From Locusta migratoria (Eukaryota > Arthropoda > Insecta > Orthoptera > Acrididae): DNA of 64,000 bases. Made by a program: the position numbers and the translations under genes. The DNA lies in contig CM048745.1 in the NCBI GenBank assembly GCA_026315105.1, forward strand, positions 741,626,506 through 741,690,505. The letters run 5' to 3'. Positions 1-10,825 of the stretch are shown one piece after another (position 1 is the stretch's first letter; each line of letters starts with the position of its first letter). The notes beneath the pieces were generated by a model. It searched no databases and was not told the DNA's origin. It worked only from the letters and a program-made list of their open reading frames with translations.

Positions 1-56
1 TAACCAGAAATATTGTTTATAATCAAGTTTTGAATTAAACAAATGTATTAATGTTA

Positions 57-441
57 TATAATATAATAAGGACAGTTTACAACTCACCGCAAAGACGTGG
101 CGACGAGCTGTGACAGGCACATACAAAAGACACACACATACAACACATTCAGCTATCAGCCATGGCCTTCTTAAAAAAATAGAACACTCACACAATCAAA
201 CAGGCACACAACACAGTCATACAACCATCACCTCCGGCCACCGCACTTCGAAGTGTGGCGGCCGGAGGTGATGGTTGTATGACTCTGCTGTGTGCCTGTG
301 TGATTGCGTGAGTTTTCTATTTTCTGAAGAAGGCCATGGCCGATACTGAATGTGTTGTATGTGTTGTCTTTTGTATGTGCCTGTTGCAGCTCGTCACCAC
401 GCCTTTGCAGTGAGTTGTAAACTGTCCTTATTATATTATTA
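57..441. repeat. Foldback made of two inverted Penelope-like (PLE) terminal segments
   Basis: The left half, beginning near 57 (ataataaggacagtttac), is the reverse complement of the right half, which ends near 441 (gtaaactgtccttattat). The centre is the palindrome cttcgaag at 247-254. The same sequence forms the outer ends of the PLE at 53050-55754 and the 3' end of the PLE at 5763-7118, so I read this as two PLE pseudo-LTR-type ends joined head to head without the coding part. The arms differ by several substitutions and a small indel (the left arm has an A-run where the right has ctgaag), so it is not very recent. No coding capacity. Confidence 0.75.
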
Positions 442-1709
442 ATTCCAAGCTGGACTTTCCATTATTATTTTAATGTTATATATCATTTGCATCTTAATAA
501 CTACCTCTCTTTGTTTGGATACTGCAGTTATTATTTTGTACATTATGCAAGACAGCCTTATTTCTTGAATACTCTTCCATAAAATGTTATATAAAAAAAA
601 GGAGATGTACAGAGAAAGAAGGGATAATGAGAAGTACTAACTGAAAGCTTGAATAAATAAATAAATATCCAGACATGGCTGAGGTTTTAGCTAGTAACAA
701 CATACTTGTACACACAAAATGTGAGTTGAATTAATTCCCTCTCTGTTATTTTGCATACTAATTATATTTCTCAAGCAGACAAGAGGAAAAGATAGCTACA
801 GTAACCTTCCACCTCTCTTTCTTTTGCTTAATCAAACACAGTTGCTTCCTACTAATCTCCAGGAATCAAAAGTACTGCACTTTTTTTATTAGTTTCATAT
901 TTAAAAACAAATGCACATTGTGGTCAGATTTTGCCTGTAGTAATAATGTCTGTCACCATAAGTCCACTTTGTCAGAAACTAACAGCTACTCATTCCACTC
1001 TTAGCAATTGAAGCAGTATGTAACAAGAGCATGATTTATTTCTGTTACTCTTTACTTTTTGTTTGGTACAGTATATTATGAGACATATAAATAATAGACA
1101 ACATTTTGTAATATCTTAATAGGTGTGGTGGTACTTTACAAAGTTCATAGAGAAGTATTTAAGATGTATTTTCATTTTTAATGATTTGGTGAGGGGATAG
1201 GAGGAGAAGGGGGAACAGGAAGGTTGCAAGGCAGTGCACAGTGTAATATTTACACTCTAAAACGAGTCAAAAATCAAACTAGCCAAGTTAGCACAAAATC
1301 ATTTAAAACATGTTAATTGTCAATATTGATAACCTGCCCACTGTCAGCAACCAGAACCTTCCCCTCTGCTCATCTCATGTGTTTGCAAAGACAGTCATAA
1401 TTGGAAGTACATATGCTCATTCATGCGCTCTTGTTTGTGATATTTCTCTCTCTTGACTTTGTCATTAAATTTAGAGAAATACATATATGGAATATGGAAA
1501 TGAAAGGTTTATACTGTGGCAGCCATGCCAAGAAATGGGAGACAGAAGCAGAGCCACCACGAAGCATTTCCAGAAATTCTCCGCCTCACCTGAAAATTTG
1601 TGTTATGCGGGCTTTTTGTAATGGCATGGAAATGCACGCCCTTGCAAAACAGAAAGTGGAAAACCAGTGTGCACCTGGTGGACCAGGTGGGTCAAGCTAA
1701 ACAAGAGCT

Positions 1710-1712
<3 letters not shown>
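442..1712. other. Gene-free AT-rich sequence
   Basis: I see no recognisable gene or element here. A 99-codon open frame begins at 1401 (+) but has no family features. Some of this is probably intergenic sequence downstream of the minus-strand serpin. Confidence 0.5.

Positions 1713-1758
<46 letters not shown>
1713..1758. repeat. (CA)n microsatellite
   Basis: About 23 uninterrupted CA dinucleotides. The following 1759-2046 holds no recognised feature. Positions 2006-2043 (tggaaattctcc..cagagatgata) resemble 16133-16170, just outside the foldback there. Confidence 0.9.
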
Positions 1759-1760
<2 letters not shown>

Positions 1761-2083
1761 AAAATTAATGCCGCACCATCCTCTCAATGTCACATTGTCT
1801 AGACACGTGATGTTCTTCGTGCTGCTTGCAGACGTGTGTTACCAGTGGGCACACATACATTGTTTGTAACATGTGCTCACACGACTGGACAATGACCTCA
1901 ATCACTGGGTAATGTGTACCTTCTGGGACCAGTGATCAAACATTCAAACATTTGCAACAAAATTGTTTGTTGTATACTTGTCACAACAATTAATGTCTCC
2001 CAGTTAATGATGGAAATTCTCCACAGAGATGATACATTATTGGCCCACTTTAGGTTACGGTGTTGTTCTTGTTGTTATGGTCT

Positions 2084-3720
2084 TCAGTCCGGAGACTGGT
2101 TTGATGCAGCTCTCCACCCTACTCTATCCTGAGCAAGCCTTTTCATCTCCTCATGAGAACGACAACCCACATCCACTTGAATCTGCTTACTATACGTGTC
2201 TCTTGGTCTCCCTCTGCAATTTTTACCCCACACACTTCCCTCCAATGCTAAATTTATGATTCCTCGATGTCTAAGAATGTGTCCTACCAAGCGATCCCTT
2301 CTTTTAGTCAGGGTGTGCCAAAAATTCCTTTTCTCATCAATTCTGTTAAGTACCTCTTCATTAGTTATGCGATCTACCCACCTAATCTTCAGCATTCTTC
2401 TGTAGCACCACATTTCAAAAGACTATTCTCTTCTTGTCTGCACTGTTTATTGTCTCTGTTACACTCCTGTACAAGGCAACACTCCACACAAATGCCTTCA
2501 GAAAAGACTTCCTTACACTTAAATTAATATTCAATATTAGCAAATTTCTCTTTTTCAAAAATGCTTTTCTTCCCATTGCCATTCTGCATTTTATATCCCC
2601 TGTACTGTGACCATCACATGTTATTTTACTACCCAAGTAACAAAACTCATTTACCACCATCATTGTTTTGTTACCTAATCTAATTCCTTCAGCATCACCT
2701 GATTTTCTAAGACCGCATTCCATTATTTTTGTTGTGCTCTTGTTAATGTTCATTTTATATGCTCTCTTCAACATACTGTCCATTCCATTCAACTGCTCTT
2801 CCAGGTCCATTGCTGTCTCTGACAGAATCACAATGTCATCAGCAAAACGCAATGTTTTTATTTCTTCCCCCTGAACTTTAATCCCTATTCCAAATTTTTC
2901 CTTGCTTTCCTTCACCGCCTGCTCGATGTACAAATTGAATAGCATCGGAGAAAGGCTACAACCCTGTCTTGCTCACTTCCCAACTGATGCTTCCCTTTCA
3001 TGCCCTAATAACTGCGGTCTGGTTTTTGTACAAGTAGTAAATAACTCTCCTTTCCCTGTATTTTACCCCTACTGACTTCAGAATTTGAAAGAGTGTAGTC
3101 CAGTCAACATTGTCAAAAGCTTTCTCCAAATTTACAAAAGCTAAAAATCTAGGTTTGCCTTTCCTTAATCTGTCTTCTAAGATAAGATGTAAAGTGAGTA
3201 TTGCCTCCCAGGTTCCTACGTTCCTCCTGAATCCAAACTGATCTTCCCCGAGGTCAGCTTCTACCAGATTTTCCATTCTCCTGTAGATGATTTGTGTTAA
3301 AATTTTGCAACCATGACTTATCAAACTGATGGTTCTGTAATTTTCACACCTGTCTGCGCCTGATTTCTTTGGAATGGGGATTATTACATTTTTCTTAAAG
3401 TCTGAGGGTATTTCGCCTGTCTCATACATCCTGCACACCAGTTCAAATATTTTTGTCATGGCTGGCTCTCCCAGAGACATTAGTAGCTCTGAGGATATGT
3501 CATCTACTTCTGGGGCCTTGTTCCGACCTAGGTCTTTCAGGGCTCTGTCAAATTCATCTCTCAGTATAGTATCTCCTATTTCATCTTGAACTAGTTCGTC
3601 TTCCCTTCCTACAACATCGTCTCTAAGTTCATTTCCTTTGTAGAGCTGCTCTATGTACTCTTTCCACCTTCGAGCTTTCCCTTCTTTGCTGAGAAATGGT
3701 TTCCCATATGAGTTCTTCAT
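2084..3720 (-). pseudogene. RTE LINE reverse transcriptase and C-terminal domain, frameshifted
   Basis: Three overlapping frames together encode the RT. Positions 3720-2998 hold the fingers and palm start (NYRTISLISHGCKILTQIIY, FGFRRNVGT, and EKAFDNVDW, which carries the first catalytic Asp). Positions 2945-2415 hold LFNLYIEQAVKE and the catalytic FADDIVILSE, with both Asp present. Positions 2413-2084 hold the thumb/C-terminal region (RRMLKIRWVDRITNEEVLNR, VGHILRH, GRPRDTYSKQIQ). The function in the family is reverse transcription primed at the nicked target. Frameshifts near 2996-2946 and 2414 mean no intact product. Confidence 0.8.
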
Positions 3721-3837
3721 ATTTGTAGAGGTGCTTTTCTTGTTCCCAAATGTCTCTTTTATTTACCTGTAGGCGGTATCTACTTTTCCCCTTGTTATAC
3801 ACTCTTCTACAGATTTGCATTTGGCTTCTAGCCACTC

Positions 3838-4500
3838 CTACTTAGCCATTTTGCACTTCCTGTCAATCTCATTTCTTAGTCGTCTGTAGTCCATTTTGCC
3901 TGTTTCATTTACAGCATTTTTATATTTTCTCCTTTCATCAATTAAATTTAGTATTTCCTGTGATATCCAAGGATTTTTTGTAGGTCTTGCCTTTCTACCT
4001 ATTTTGTCCTCTGCAGCCTTCACTATTTCATCTCTCATTGCTACCCATTCCTCTTCTACTGTTTTATTTCCCCCTGTTTCTGTTAATTGATGCCCAAATC
4101 TCCCTCTGAATTTCTCCAGAACTTCACGTTCCTTCAATTTATCTAAGTCCCATCTCCTTATTTTCCTACCTTTCTGCAGTTTTTTCAGTTTCAGCCTACA
4201 GTTCATGACTAACAAGCTATGGTCAGAGTCTATATCTGCCCCTGGGTATGTCTTACAGTTTATCATCTGGTTCCAGAATCTATGTTTTACCATTATAAAA
4301 TCTATCTGATACCTTCCAGTGTCTCCTGGTCTCTTCCACATATACAACCTTCTTTTGTGATTCTTAAACCACGTGGTTGTTACAATTAAATCATTTTCTG
4401 TGCAAAATTCTACCAGGCGACTTCCTCTTCCATTCCTTCTGCCCAGTCCATATTCACCTACTATTTTTCTTCTCTTCCTTTTCGTACTACCGAATTCCAC
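3838..4500 (-). pseudogene. RTE LINE endonuclease C-terminal half and linker
   Basis: 220 open codons. The N-terminal part carries GRYQIDFIMVKHRF and SDHSLLVMN, the conserved final block of APE-type endonucleases (an Asp-His catalytic pair lies in SDH). The rest is the charged linker before the RT, with the ETGGNKTVEEEW block that also marks the 5' truncation point of the RTE inside Copia (49690). The frame ends in a stop at 3838 (..CKMAK). In the copy at 49238-49690 the same segment reads through as CKVAKQDWLEGK, so the stop here is a lesion. Confidence 0.75.
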
Positions 4501-4552
4501 TCTCCCATCACAATTAAGTTTTCCTCTCCCTTAATTGTCTGAATAATTTCCT

Positions 4553-5089
4553 TTAGCTCCTCATATATTTCTTCGATCTCCTCATCATCGGCAGAGCTAG
4601 TTCTATCTTCGTATCTATCTTGACAATGATAATGCGATCACTGTGCTGTTCATAGTAGTTTACACGCATTCCTATCTTCTTATTCATTATCAATCCTACT
4701 TCTGTGATACCCTCAACTGATTTTGTATTTATAATCCTGTACTCACCTGACCAGAAATTCTGTTCATCCTGCCACCGAACATCACGAATCCCCACTATAT
4801 CTAACTTCAACATATCAATTTCCCTTTTTAAATTTTCTAATTTTCCTACCCGATTAAGTGATCTAACATTCCACGCTCTGACCCGTAGAATGCGTATTTT
4901 GTTTTTCTTGATGACAACATCCTCCTGAGTAGTCCCCGCCCGGAGATCTGAATGGGGGACTATTTTACCTCCGGAATATTTTACCCGAGAGGATGCCATC
5001 ATAATATTTTCATACAGTAGAGCTGTATGTCCTCGGGAAAAGTAACGGTTGTAGTTTACCTTGCTTTCAGCCGTTTGCAGTAACTGCAT
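4553..5089 (-). pseudogene. RTE LINE endonuclease domain, N-terminal half
   Basis: An open stretch of 178 codons on the minus strand. The endonuclease core starts with the WNVRSLNRVGKLENLK motif, followed by LDIVGIRDVRWQ (a catalytic-region motif of APE-type LINE endonucleases) and a stretch running to IIIVKIDTK. In the family this domain nicks the target DNA for target-primed reverse transcription. The frame is lost near 4553 and the protein continues in another frame from 4500 downward, so this is one part of a broken ORF. The Met at 5089 is simply the first ATG of the open stretch. The true start could lie further upstream. Confidence 0.75.
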
Positions 5090-5295
5090 GGCAAAGCCAC
5101 ATTAGCTGATGTTACAAGGCCAGCTCAGTCAATCATCCAGACTGTTGCCCCTGTAACTACTGAAAAGGCTGTTGCCCCTCTTCAGTAACCACACGTTTGT
5201 CTGACCTCTCCACAGATACCCCTCCGCTGTGGTTGCACCTACGGTACGGCTATCTGCATCGTTGAGGCACGCAAGCCACCCCACCTCACACGAAT

Positions 5296-5554
5296 ATTGA
5301 ATAACCTATTTTGTAGAGGAGAATATTCTCTACATTTTTGCTCTCTTATGTTTTTCTCATATCTTGTATCGTTGCAGAGACATTTGCAAAAATTACGGTG
5401 ATTTGACGATGTCTGTCTGTCTGTAATGTGTTTCCAATTTTTAGGTTGAACTGCTCAACTCTTCAGCACCAAATTTTACAGACATAATTGTTGGCTACCA
5501 GAGACCAGAACCGTGCTTTTTCAAATATTTCGGACAAGAAATATGTTAGTAATA

Positions 5555-5599
<45 letters not shown>

Positions 5600-5762
5600 C
5601 AGTTGTTAATGTAATTTTAATTGCCAATAAACCATTCATCTGACACCAAAATTGAATAACCGAATTCGTAGAGATAGAAATTCTCTATAACTTTGTTCCC
5701 TTATGTATTTTCCATATCTTGTATCGTTTGAGAGATATTTGCAAAAATAACGGAGATTTGAC
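5296..5762. repeat. 112-bp direct repeat pair separated by 243 bp containing a 43-A run
   Basis: 5296-5407 and 5651-5762 are both 112 bp, begin attgaataacc and end gatttgac, and match at about 80% by eye without obvious gaps. The spacer contains a run of 43 A residues (5556-5598). The family is unknown. It may be a duplicated old element edge against which the RTE at 2047-5290 and the PLE at 5763 abut. Confidence 0.75.
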
Positions 5763-7118
5763 ACCCTCCATTGAATTAACAAAAACCAGCTGTTGGGAGA
5801 TACTCACAATGCCACATTCCTGGATGTTAACCTCCACCTCACTGATGGCTCTATCCACACTTCCATCCATATTAAACCTACCAACCACCAACACTTCCTA
5901 CACTTTACCATTTGCAATCCCTCCCACACCAAAAAATCTCTCCCTTACAGGCTAGCCACCTGTGGACAAAATATCCGCAGTGACAAGAACTCCTGTTCTC
6001 GATATGCTAAAGGTCTCACAATGGCCTTCACAGACAAAAAGTACCCTACAGACCTAGTCCACAAACAGAACTCCTGTGTCATATCCCAATGTATCCAAAT
6101 CCTTGATCTCCTTTACCACCAGTAATCAGCCACAAAAGAGTGCTCCCCTTGTCAACCAGTAATACCCTGGACTGGAACAACTAAACTGCATCCTTCACCA
6201 AGGTTTTGATTTTTTGTCGCCATGCCCACAAAAAGAGGGACATCGTGCCCTAGATCCTTCCCACACCCTCCCCTAAAGTGGTGTTATGTCATCCTCCCAA
6301 CCTCCATCCCTATGCCACTCCAAACCCCAGCTCCATACCACAGGGATCATATCCTAGTGGAAGACACCACTGCGAGACCTGTCCATTCCATGCACCCAGC
6401 ACTTCCTATTCCAGTTGCGTCACAGGTTTATCCTATCCAATCAGAGACTGGCTACCTGTGAAAACAGCCATATAATTTACCAACTGTTCTGCAATCATTG
6501 CACAGCTTTTTATATTGGCATGACTACTAACCAGCTGTCCATTAGGATAAATGGCCACCACCAATTGTGGTAAAAAAACATCATGTGGCACAACATGTTT
6601 TGAAGCATATGATTGATTTCAATGGCTGCTTCATAAGCTTGGATCCTCCAACCCACCACCAACTCTTTGAACAACACAGATGGGAGTTATCCTTACAGTC
6701 TCTGATCCCGAAATTATACTCATGCATATTTCTTATGCTTCCTCCCATCCTTCTCTCCCCACTCCATTTCTAAGCTGCATCTTACTCCATTCATCTAGTA
6801 CATACATTCTCTGTGAGGCCATGGTGCTTTATCCATGCCCCCCCCCCCCTCCGCACAATGATGCAACCTTCCACCCCCCCCCCCTCCTCGCCCCCCTCTT
6901 TACCTATTCCCGCACCATAGAGTGTGTTTTGCAGCTGGTGCTGATGGTTGTGTGACAAAGTAGTGTGCCTGTGTAGTTGTGTGAATGCTCTCTATTCTGA
7001 AGAAGACCAGTGGCCAATAGCTTAAGTGTTGTTACAAGTGTGTTTTTTTTTTTATGTGCCTGTCTCAGCTCATCTTATGTTTTTGCGGCGAGTTGTAAAC
7101 TGGCCTTATTATATTTTT
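5763..7118 (+). mobile_element. Penelope-like element (PLE), 5'-truncated and decayed
   Basis: Plus-strand frames carry the C-terminal RT region (ATFLDVNLHLTDGSIH..IKPTN) and the Cys-rich spacer. A badly decayed GIY-YIG region follows (about 6470-6760, stops in frame). A C-rich stretch (6839-6895) leads to a terminal segment at about 6900-7118 that matches the ends of the PLE at 53050-55754, including ctgaagaagacc at 6997 and ttgtaaactggcc near 7093. The element is older than the copy at 53 kb. It lies downstream of the serpin 3' end. Confidence 0.75.
5793..6475 (+). pseudogene. PLE reverse transcriptase C-terminal remnant and Cys-rich spacer
   Basis: The frame from 5793 reads MGDTHNATFLDVNLHL..TSIHIKPTN..KKSLPYRLATCGQN, a good match to the equivalent part of the PLE at 13955-14110 (FLDVELHL..IKPTNKQQYLHY..KRSLPYSLGLRGK). 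Overlapping frames at 6222-6475 correspond to the Pro/Cys-rich spacer before the GIY-YIG domain. No catalytic RT motif survives because the element is truncated upstream. It is non-functional. Confidence 0.7.
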
Positions 7119-7406
7119 AATACATATGAAAAATAAAATACTGGTTATATAATTACTTGCACAAGTACATTGCATTTATTTACAAAATATAGTTAAGAGC
7201 TTTATTTACTGCATCATTTAGCTGTCAGAGTTTTGAAGAAAAGATTGATATTGGATTAGGGATACGTGAAAAGATAAATACAAATTTATCTTAAGTAAAC
7301 AAACAGGACGTATTTCATGAGCTGTGTTATGTGTCTGTTACAAACAGGTCACATGTACTAGTGGTTAATATGAATAACAACATTTGTTTCACATTCTATT
7401 AAGACT

Positions 7407-7412
7407 TTTATT
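7407..7412 (-). other. Polyadenylation signal AATAAA of serpin copy A
   Basis: tttatt on the plus strand gives AATAAA on the minus strand, about 280 nt downstream of the stop codon at 7687. The same hexamer in the same context (cttttattgtaaaaa) is kept in the paralogous block at 44513-44518, which favours use as the mRNA end. Confidence 0.5.
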
Positions 7413-7686
7413 GTAAAAATCTGGATTGAATTTGCATTTATAAATAATTAAATTGTATAACAAACATGCTCATTAAAAAGATATGCAATCCTTCTTACAG
7501 AACTTTCAAATTCTCATCACAAAATACTTTAAGTGTGCTTTAAAACAAGAATATATAATAAGACAAGTAGTTATTGATGATTACTAAAGTAGGACATAGT
7601 GAGGAAATCCTCTTTTAGCATGTCATCAATTGCAAACTGCAGTAATCATTGGTAAGAAACTGTACTACAAGAGATTGTCCTTCTGT

Positions 7687-7717
7687 TCAACCACAAGTCT
7701 CTTCATGAGGGCTATTG
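7687..7717 (-). CDS. Serpin terminal coding exon (copy A)
   Basis: The minus strand shows a polypyrimidine-rich acceptor (atttttattgcag) ending at 7718, then a 31-nt coding stretch. Joined in phase to the AG left by the exon at 17092-17236, it reads S-N-S-P-H-E-E-T-C-G-stop (TGA at 7687-7689). The paralogous exon at 45331-45361 reads R-N-S-P-C-E-E-T-S-G-stop in exactly the same phase, with a different stop codon at the same place. That agreement is the main support for this frame. Serpins usually end soon after the GRV strand, so a short tail exon is reasonable. The intron to the previous exon would be 9.4 kb and holds gypsy, PLE, LINE and foldback insertions. Transcript data would settle it. 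Confidence 0.6.
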
Positions 7718-8189
7718 CTGCAATAAAAATTATTCCAATTAATCACTGGAAAAACATATCAGAATAAAAGTAACTTCAGTGTCCTGTAAATAAACAAGTG
7801 TTCTAATACAACACAGAAAGCAGTAAATAAGAGTTATCCATATTCAAAAACTTAACTTGAATGTTTTGATTTCACAAGAATGAACCACGTTATATTTTAG
7901 ACTTCTTTTAATATAGTCTTGAGAGGTTAAAAGCAGTGTATGCAATATTAATGTAAAAACATATTCATGGAGAACTGCTTTTGCCACTGTAGGAGATATC
8001 AAAATGGCAGCTAATGCAAATAGAATTTCTTTTGAAGTTTTAACAATCTGCGATAAATTTATCCAAAACTAATGAATATCACAGGAACCAGAGAAAATGT
8101 TGACCTGTGTCAGTAATAACATATGCACTTACATGTGCACATATACGAGTAAATACACATCCATGAAAGAGGAAAATTATTTTTGCAGA
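7718..8189. other. Intronic sequence, no other gene
   Basis: Part of the last serpin intron. It is homologous to 45362-45810. A 60-codon frame at 8097 (+) overlaps homologous intron and low-complexity sequence and is not credible. Confidence 0.5.
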
Positions 8190-8324
8190 AAAAAAGAAGA
8201 AGAAGAAAGAAAGAAAGAAACCCTCCAATGTTTGATTAGATTAGATCCATTGTTCGTTCGTTCCATAGATCCATGTTGAGGAGTTCCTCGTGGATGTGGA
8301 ACACGTCAATCCCCCCCCCCCCCC
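8190..8324. repeat. GAA/GAAA tract, short 'gattagattagat..gttccatag' dispersed repeat and 14-C run
   Basis: Positions 8190-8221 are an A/G-rich microsatellite. Positions 8233-8310 carry gattagattagat, gttccatagatc and gatgtggaacacgtc, a short truncated copy of the repeat at 63700-64000. Positions 8311-8324 are all C. The following 8325-8820 holds no recognised feature. Confidence 0.6.
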
Positions 8325-8819
8325 TCCTTGTGGGAAATGCAGAACACTGACTACAGTAGTGTTTGAAAATGCCAGGTGCTGCTCACTGGTGTTTTATGGC
8401 CATATCAAAAGTTATATATCCTTCCAGAAACAATCACTTCTTTCTATCTGTTAGTATCAAAATTTGTCTGCAAGGCTCTTCCACATGCTGCTTATGTTGC
8501 AACGATCATGTTGGGGTATGTCATTGGTACTCTTATTTTGTGGCTTTTGGTTTTGGAAAGTTACAAAGAATTTGATAAAGAGTATTTTGGAAGCTAAGCT
8601 GTGGTTTTTCTCTAATTGAAATTGATATGGGTTTAATCTTCTTTATGGAACAAAAAATCCTGACCAGTATCACCTATGACATCATCAAAGTGTTACAGAG
8701 AGACAGTGTAATAAATTCCACAGTGCTAAAACTCTATCACACAATTTTTACTGTAACAATGGGAAGTCCAGGTTCATTGCTGAGCCACTGACAGCCACAG
8801 AAAAAGTACAATACTCAAC

Positions 8820-9004
8820 TTAAATGTTTGGCCAAAGCTTTTACTGAAAAAAAGAGTGCACACACAAACACAGAGGCTAAAACTCATGGAAAGTGACAGC
8901 CATTTCTGGCCACTGAATCAATCGACACTATCTCTATCTTCTTTCTAGAGATTCCCATTTGAGATCCCAAACCATCTTTGTAACACTCAGATGTTGATTG
9001 AACC
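8820..9004. repeat. Left part of an old dispersed repeat split by gypsy element 1
   Basis: The sequence ending ..cagatgttgattgaacc continues, after removal of the gypsy element and one TSD copy, into taccagtaataaatctacc at 13071. I recognise the joined stretch as a common grasshopper repeat (probably the antisense of a LINE); this is from memory. The last four bases (9001-9004, aacc) are the TSD. Confidence 0.5.
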
Positions 9005-9221
9005 TGTGGCAGAGCTAGCCACCAATGCAAGTGTTTGTATTGACAATGGTCACGAACAAAGTGTTACACCTGTGTGACAATCTTTGGTTTCTGCTTCTTT
9101 TGTATGATCCGCCATGTTCGAATCAGTCAGTGTTTGTATTCTGTGTTGACAACATCGAATATAGCTATTGTTCCATAAAGTGTGTGGTTCTTGGGCTCCA
9201 CTGCCCATAGTAACCTCCACA
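9005..9221 (+). repeat. 5' LTR of gypsy element 1
   Basis: 217 bp, from tgtggcagagctagcc to taacctccaca. It differs from the 3' LTR by roughly a dozen and a half substitutions by eye and no length difference, so the insertion is old. It contains aatatagct where the 3' LTR has the polyA-signal-like aataaagct. Confidence 0.9.
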
Positions 9222-9321
9222 GTGTGGAGTTTGGTTCAGTGTTGTCCCGTGGGTCAGCATGTTCCTTCAACCGTAATCCGCTCACACTTCGTACACCAAC
9301 AATCTCGCACCGAAGTGCAAC

Positions 9322-10385
9322 ATGTCGACACCCGTGAACTGCCACCCAGACTCGCACTTCCTCAGCTGCCTTTGGTTTCCAGCATTCTCACGAGTGTCAG
9401 CAGTTCACATAACACCAGGCTATTGCACTTGTCTGGACATTTGCCATAGGACATCGTCACAGTTTAACAGTGCTGTGTCTCAGCGGTGTGATTCTGGCTT
9501 TATCACTCCACAGACGCTTTCGAGTGCTCCTATTTATACCGCTCCACCGATCGAGCACTCTCAGCTATTCCATGCTTCAGACAAGCCAGCTACAACATAG
9601 ACTTTGTGCAAAATTCAAACGTGCAACCGCCTGCCACCACACCATCCACATTCATCCACTGTGCCAATTCTGAAAATGTGTGTGCTACACAGTACGTACT
9701 ACCGTGTGCCGTGCCTCCGGGTGTGCCTTCCACGTCATGAAGTGGTCCCCTTCCACACACCCAAACTTTGTTGGAATTTCGACCATTGCTCCGGCACCGC
9801 CTGGCACCTTAACCACACCGTGCGATACTTCTGCGCTTTCACCAATCGCCAAAGCTGCAGTACCTTCGCCACTTCCTGGCTCGCCTCCTTCTCCACCACG
9901 AGGCCACCTGCTGAAGCTGCCTCAATTTTCATTCAACTCTCTGACCACTTCGTTTGCTCTCATCAAGCGTATATTCGAACATTACAATTTGGATGACTCC
10001 ACTCGCTACCTATGCTTAATTACATCGCTGCACGACTAAGTGGATATGATTTGTGACTGTTTACCTCCCTCCCTCCCTCCTTCCCATCCTATTGGGACTG
10101 CTATGACAGTGATAAAAATACGATCCTAGAGCATTTCACCCGATCTGTGGAGGAGACTGTTCAACACATAATTGAAGAGGAGAATCTTGGTGACAAACGT
10201 CCGTCTGAACTATGGCGATGCCTTCGACTCTTGGTTAGCGAGTAGGTCATGCCTGACCCCTCGCTCATGCCCATCTGGACAAGTATACTCCCTCTGGCTG
10301 TGCAAACAGCATTAATGTACAGCCTCCTTCAGTCCCCCACTAAGCGTATACGTATTGCGGACCAAGTACATGAAGCACATCTTTG
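9322..10385 (+). pseudogene. Gag remnant of gypsy element 1
   Basis: The frame opening at 9322 (MSTPVNCH..) parallels the gag start of element 2 (MNTPVQ..). The C-terminal part of that frame has DSGFITPQTLSSA against DSGFLTPNLHSTA. A shifted frame at 9680-10039 carries the capsid-like block LPQFSFNSLTTSFALIKR..DDSTRYLCLITSL. A third stretch (about 10100-10385) reads VEETVQHIIEEENLGDKRPS..LPLAVQTAL..IADQVHEA, the end of the capsid. Stops and shifts (for example 10039) break it. In the family the protein forms the virus-like particle. Confidence 0.7.
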
Positions 10386-10825
10386 AAAACCTCTGGAAAC
10401 ATGTAGATAATATTGTGGGAAAGGCAATCCAGAGACTGCGTTTTATTGGCAGAACCCTTAAAACATGCAACAGAACTATTAAAGAAACTGCGAGAGACAG
10501 CGTTACGGAAATGATACAGAATATGGGATGGGAATCATTACAACAACGGCAGTTATCATTGCAGCGTGGGCTACTTACGAAACTCCAATCACCAACATTC
10601 TCCTCCGAATGCGAAAATATATAGTTGACTCCCACTTACATAGGTAGAAATGATCATCAGAATAAAATATGAGTAATCAGAGCTCAAACAGAGAGATTCA
10701 GGTGTTCTTTCTTCTTGCGTGCTATTCGAGAATGGAATGGGAGATAAATAGTATAACAGTGGTTCGATGAAACCTCTGCCAGGCACTTAAATGTGATTTG
10801 CAGAGTATCCCGTATAGATGTAGAA
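10385..10825 (+). mobile_element. LINE 3'-end fragment nested in gypsy element 1
   Basis: The frame at 10355-10624 reads HVDNIVGKAIQRLRFIGRT and TCNRTIKETA, the conserved C-terminal part of a CR1/Jockey-like LINE ORF2. It then jumps to SVTEMIQNMGWESLQQR, so a segment inside the ORF is deleted. The 3' end (gatttgcagagtatc..gtatagatgtagaa) matches the family tail. The gypsy RNase H frame resumes at about 10826. A related 3' end lies at 57495-58045. Confidence 0.7.

Larger units (their letters stand above)
2047..5290 (-). mobile_element. RTE-type non-LTR retrotransposon (LINE), nearly full length, decayed
   Basis: Read on the minus strand it has, in order, a 5' leader (about 5090-5290), an apurinic endonuclease domain, a linker, a reverse transcriptase with FADD, and a C-terminal domain ending ..WRAASNQSPD. 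The 3' end is GTTGTT-rich on the plus strand (about 2062-2110). The EN/RT sequence resembles the RTE/BovB group that is often misannotated in insects as 'craniofacial development protein 2-like'; this is family recognition by eye. At least four frameshifts or stops separate the domains, so it is not autonomous. Three further copies lie in the window: 15513-15870, 27330-29345 and 47843-49689. I could not define a clear target-site duplication. Confidence 0.85.
7193..8180 (-). repeat. Serpin 3'-end paralogous block A (3' UTR, last exon, flanking intron)
   Basis: This roughly 1-kb block matches 44318-45810 in the same order and orientation. Paired landmarks are gcatcattta at 7213/44325, cttttattgtaaaaa at 7406/44511, ctattnctgcaataaaaattattcc near 7712/45356, aacttaacttgaatg at 7850/45490 and cttttgaagt near 8030/45677. 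Identity by eye is roughly 65-75% with many indels. Because the block includes intron and 3' UTR as well as the short exon, it looks like an old genomic duplication and not a retrocopy. Confidence 0.75.

Noticed and set aside
1401..1700. 99-codon ORF as a host gene
   Set aside because: No recognisable domain, no splice support and no paralogue in the window.
10589..10786. 65-codon minus-strand frame in gypsy element 1
   Set aside because: Shadow of the plus-strand LINE fragment.
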